6,215 nt of DNA from an uncultured Alphaproteobacteria bacterium (GTDB taxonomy: Bacteria; Pseudomonadota; Alphaproteobacteria; Micavibrionales; Micavibrionaceae): positions 1 to 6,215 of the forward strand of contig CAKZMN010000256.1 of assembly GCA_937128575.1 (NCBI GenBank), written 5' to 3'. Positions within the stretch are counted from its first letter, which is position 1, and every line of letters begins with the position of its first letter. Both the position numbers and the translations under genes were made by a program. Below are positions 4,606 through 6,215 of the stretch, piece by piece. The notes below the pieces were generated by a model. It saw only the letters and a program-made list of their open reading frames with translations. It did not search any database and had not been told where the DNA came from.

Positions 4606-4784
4606 TTCTTATTTCCATTCGCCTTTCTACAGCGTTATTTCGTCGCTCGCGTAGTTTACTACGCCACGCTTCTCATGCCTTGTCTAAAAACGAATTGAAA
4701 CAAGAAATACACGAATAGCGTTAATAATGAGAGTTTATACGCGGCTTTGGGGGGAATGTCCATATGCTTTGCGGGTGAGGGGGC
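4606..4784. other. Non-coding gap between hisG and infA
   Basis: This 179-base stretch holds the infA ribosome binding region, dispersed repeat copy 2 (4629-4690) and about 90 further bases in which I see no gene. The part nearest hisG is G-rich on the plus strand. I found no intrinsic terminator for hisG and no convincing infA promoter, though the distance suggests infA has its own. Confidence 0.5.
4629..4690 (-). repeat. Dispersed 62-bp palindromic repeat, copy 2
   Basis: This is the partner of 1325-1386 in the same orientation. Its central hairpin is one pair longer and perfect: GCGTAG (4649-4654), loop TTTA, CTACGC (4659-4664). On the minus strand the element also reads open as TRHEKRGVVNYASDEITL followed by a stop. 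That frame is broken by a TGA in copy 1, so coding use is unlikely. Confidence 0.65.
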
Positions 4785-5435
4785 CTAAAGCGCAGCGCGG
4801 AATTTTTCTATCCATCCATTTATGTGCTTTGGATTGGTTTTAAGAGCGGTGCGGTTCACGACCAGTCTTGATGAGACCTCTAAAATGGTTTCGGTCTCGG
4901 TCAAGTTATTCGCCTTTAGCGTCGAGCCCGTTGAAACCAAATCCACGATTTGACCAGCCATGCCGAGGGCAGGTGCAATTTCCATCGCGCCGTTGAGTTT
5001 AATGCATTCGGCCTGCACGCCGCGCTGAGCATAGTGGCGGGCGGTTAGGTTGGGGTATTTTGTCGCGATGCGGATGTGGCTTGCGCTGGCGGGATCGTTT
5101 TTACCGATATCTTCGTTGGGCACGGCCACCGACAGGCGGCATCCGCCAATGTTTAAATCCATGGGGGAGTATAGTTCTTCGTAGTTATATTCCTCGATCA
5201 CGTCGCTGCCGACCACGCCGATTTGCGCGCCGCCATAGGCCACGAAGCTGGCGACATCAAAGGCGCGCACGCGGATGATGTCCAGATTATCGTGGTTGGT
5301 GGTGAATTGTAATTTGCGGCTATCGCTGTTTGAAAAATCGTCCTCGGGCTCAATGCCGGCTTTGTTCAGCAGGGGCATGAGCTCTTTTAAAATGCGACCC
5401 TTGGGTACGGCGAGGATGAGTTTTTTATTGATCAT
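4785..5435 (-). CDS. hisG: ATP phosphoribosyltransferase, short form catalytic subunit
   Basis: HisG joins ATP and PRPP to give phosphoribosyl-ATP, the first step of histidine synthesis. The 216-residue product is the short form: it ends after the catalytic domains and lacks the C-terminal ACT-like domain that binds histidine in long forms. Short HisG proteins work as a complex with the regulatory protein HisZ, so hisZ is expected elsewhere. Motifs are AVPKGR (9-14), GVVGSDV (73-79), RIATKYP (122-128), GAMEIAP (149-155) and the PRPP loop [14 protein letters not shown] (165-178). The ATG at 5435 has no clear Shine-Dalgarno. A weak -10-like box ends 6 bases before the ATG, so a leaderless mRNA is possible. 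No hisD lies between it and infA, although I recall hisD near hisG in related clusters. It is transcribed divergently from the response regulator gene. Confidence 0.96.
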   Translation of the reverse strand: MINKKLILAVPKGRILKELMPLLNKAGIEPEDDFSNSDSRKLQFTTNHDNLDIIRVRAFDVASFVAYGGAQIGVVGSDVIEEYNYEELYSPMDLNIGGCRLSVAVPNEDIGKNDPASASHIRIATKYPNLTARHYAQRGVQAECIKLNGAMEIAPALGMAGQIVDLVSTGSTLKANNLTETETILEVSSRLVVNRTALKTNPKHINGWIEKFRAAL

Positions 5436-5441
5436 TAGCGT

Positions 5442-5470
5442 GAAATAGCGCGATTTTGATATGGCAGCAA
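5442..5470 (-). promoter_or_regulatory. Candidate hisG promoter giving a leaderless transcript
   Basis: Read on the minus strand, TTGCTG (5470-5465), a 17-base spacer and TATTTC (5447-5442) form a weak promoter-like pair. Only six bases separate it from the hisG ATG, so transcription would begin at or next to the start codon. That would explain the missing ribosome binding site. Both boxes are imperfect. Confidence 0.25.
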
Positions 5471-5535
5471 GTTTTTTATTTGTGCGTTGACTTAAATCCT
5501 ATCCAAAAGGTCATGATTTTGTTATTAATGGTTGT

Positions 5536-5913
5536 ATGAAAATATTGGTCGTTGATGATAATGCATATATTTTAGAGCTGGTTAAACACTTCCTTAAGGG
5601 CGGTGATTACGTCGTTGAATGCGCCTCAAATGTCGCTAGTGCCATTGGTATTCTTGATACCCAGAAAGGATTTTCTCTGGTTATTACAGACATTATTATG
5701 CCTGGTGAAGACGGCACCAAGCTTGCCCGATACGTTAAAGAAAACTACGGTAGTATTCCTGTTCTGGCGATTACGGGCGGCGTTGAAAATGCGGTGGAAG
5801 ACTTTAAAAACTATGCCGATATGTTTGCTGATGAAACGCTGGCAAAACCATTTAAGCCTGATGAATTGATTGGCGCAATTGAGCGTTTAACGAAGTCTCA
5901 AAAATGCGCGTAA
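5536..5913 (+). CDS. Single-domain (CheY-like) response regulator
   Basis: This 125-residue protein is a complete receiver domain with no output domain. Key residues are all present: the acidic pair D7-D8 in VVDDN, phospho-acceptor D52 in VITDIIMPGEDG, T80 in AITGG and K104 in AKPF. It would accept phosphate from a histidine kinase or phosphotransfer protein and act through protein contacts. I cannot assign it to chemotaxis, since no che gene is nearby. The 100-base gap to hisG is shared by both divergent genes. The plus strand there carries TTGACT (5487-5492) without a good -10, and no strong Shine-Dalgarno precedes ATG 5536. It sits alone between murA and hisG, on the opposite strand to both, which suggests it was inserted into an older cluster. 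Its last codons overlap the murA terminator hairpin. Confidence 0.92.
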   Translation: MKILVVDDNAYILELVKHFLKGGDYVVECASNVASAIGILDTQKGFSLVITDIIMPGEDGTKLARYVKENYGSIPVLAITGGVENAVEDFKNYADMFADETLAKPFKPDELIGAIERLTKSQKCA

Positions 5914-5922
5914 TTCACGCAT
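5900..5922 (-). terminator. Probable murA intrinsic terminator
   Basis: On the minus strand ATGCGTG (5922-5916) pairs over 7 positions, one G-U, with CGCGCAT (5910-5904) around AATTA, followed by TTTT (5903-5900). It begins 14 bases after the murA stop and overlaps the last codons of the response regulator. In the other direction the stem has a C-A mismatch, and the T8 run (5931-5938) is 8 bases away, so plus-strand termination would be weaker. Confidence 0.5.
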
Positions 5923-5936
5923 AGGTTGTATTTTTT

Positions 5937-6215
<279 letters not shown>

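Noticed and set aside
4629..4690. The open minus-strand reading through repeat copy 2 as a real peptide
   Set aside because: It has no start codon with a ribosome site, ends within the repeat, and the same frame is interrupted by TGA in copy 1.

Overview
This window looks like a chromosomal segment of an alphaproteobacterium of moderate GC content. The evidence is the minus-strand run infA-maf-rng with hisG and murA upstream of it, an arrangement I associate with alphaproteobacteria, together with a short-form HisG, a RimK-type ATP-grasp ligase and the N-terminus of a large FecR-domain surface protein. I cannot name the genus. No phage, CRISPR array or complete mobile element is visible.

Layout from left to right. 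Positions 1-470 (minus) hold the N-terminal 156 residues of a probable giant type I-secreted adhesin that runs off the left edge. Positions 646-1029 (minus) encode a small stand-alone cyclic-nucleotide-binding-fold protein. Positions 1080-1298 hold a complete tRNA-Phe(GAA) gene on the minus strand. A 43-bp near-copy of its 3' end and downstream flank lies 123 bp further downstream, like an integration-site scar. Positions 1299-1589 are non-coding and carry a 62-bp dispersed repeat, a perfect 10-bp inverted repeat and a candidate promoter. Positions 1590-2543 (plus) encode a RimK-like ligase whose only sensible start codon is ATT. It converges on the minus-strand cluster rng (2560-3789), maf (3801-4373) and infA (4387-4605), which is tightly spaced and probably an operon. 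Positions 4606-4784 are non-coding and carry the second copy of the 62-bp repeat. hisG (4785-5435, minus) is divergent from a single-domain response regulator (5536-5913, plus). That regulator converges on the C-terminal end of murA (5937-6215, minus, partial).

Most genes are housekeeping and lean toward translation and RNA: IF-1, RNase G, tRNA-Phe and a probable S6-modifying RimK. The points most worth a second look are four: the ATT start of the RimK homologue, backed by a strong Shine-Dalgarno and by residue numbering that matches E. coli RimK; the tRNA-Phe 3'-end duplication; the pair of dispersed repeats with a compensatory change in their central hairpin; and the inverted repeat upstream of the RimK gene. 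I see no clear new defence or metabolic system here.
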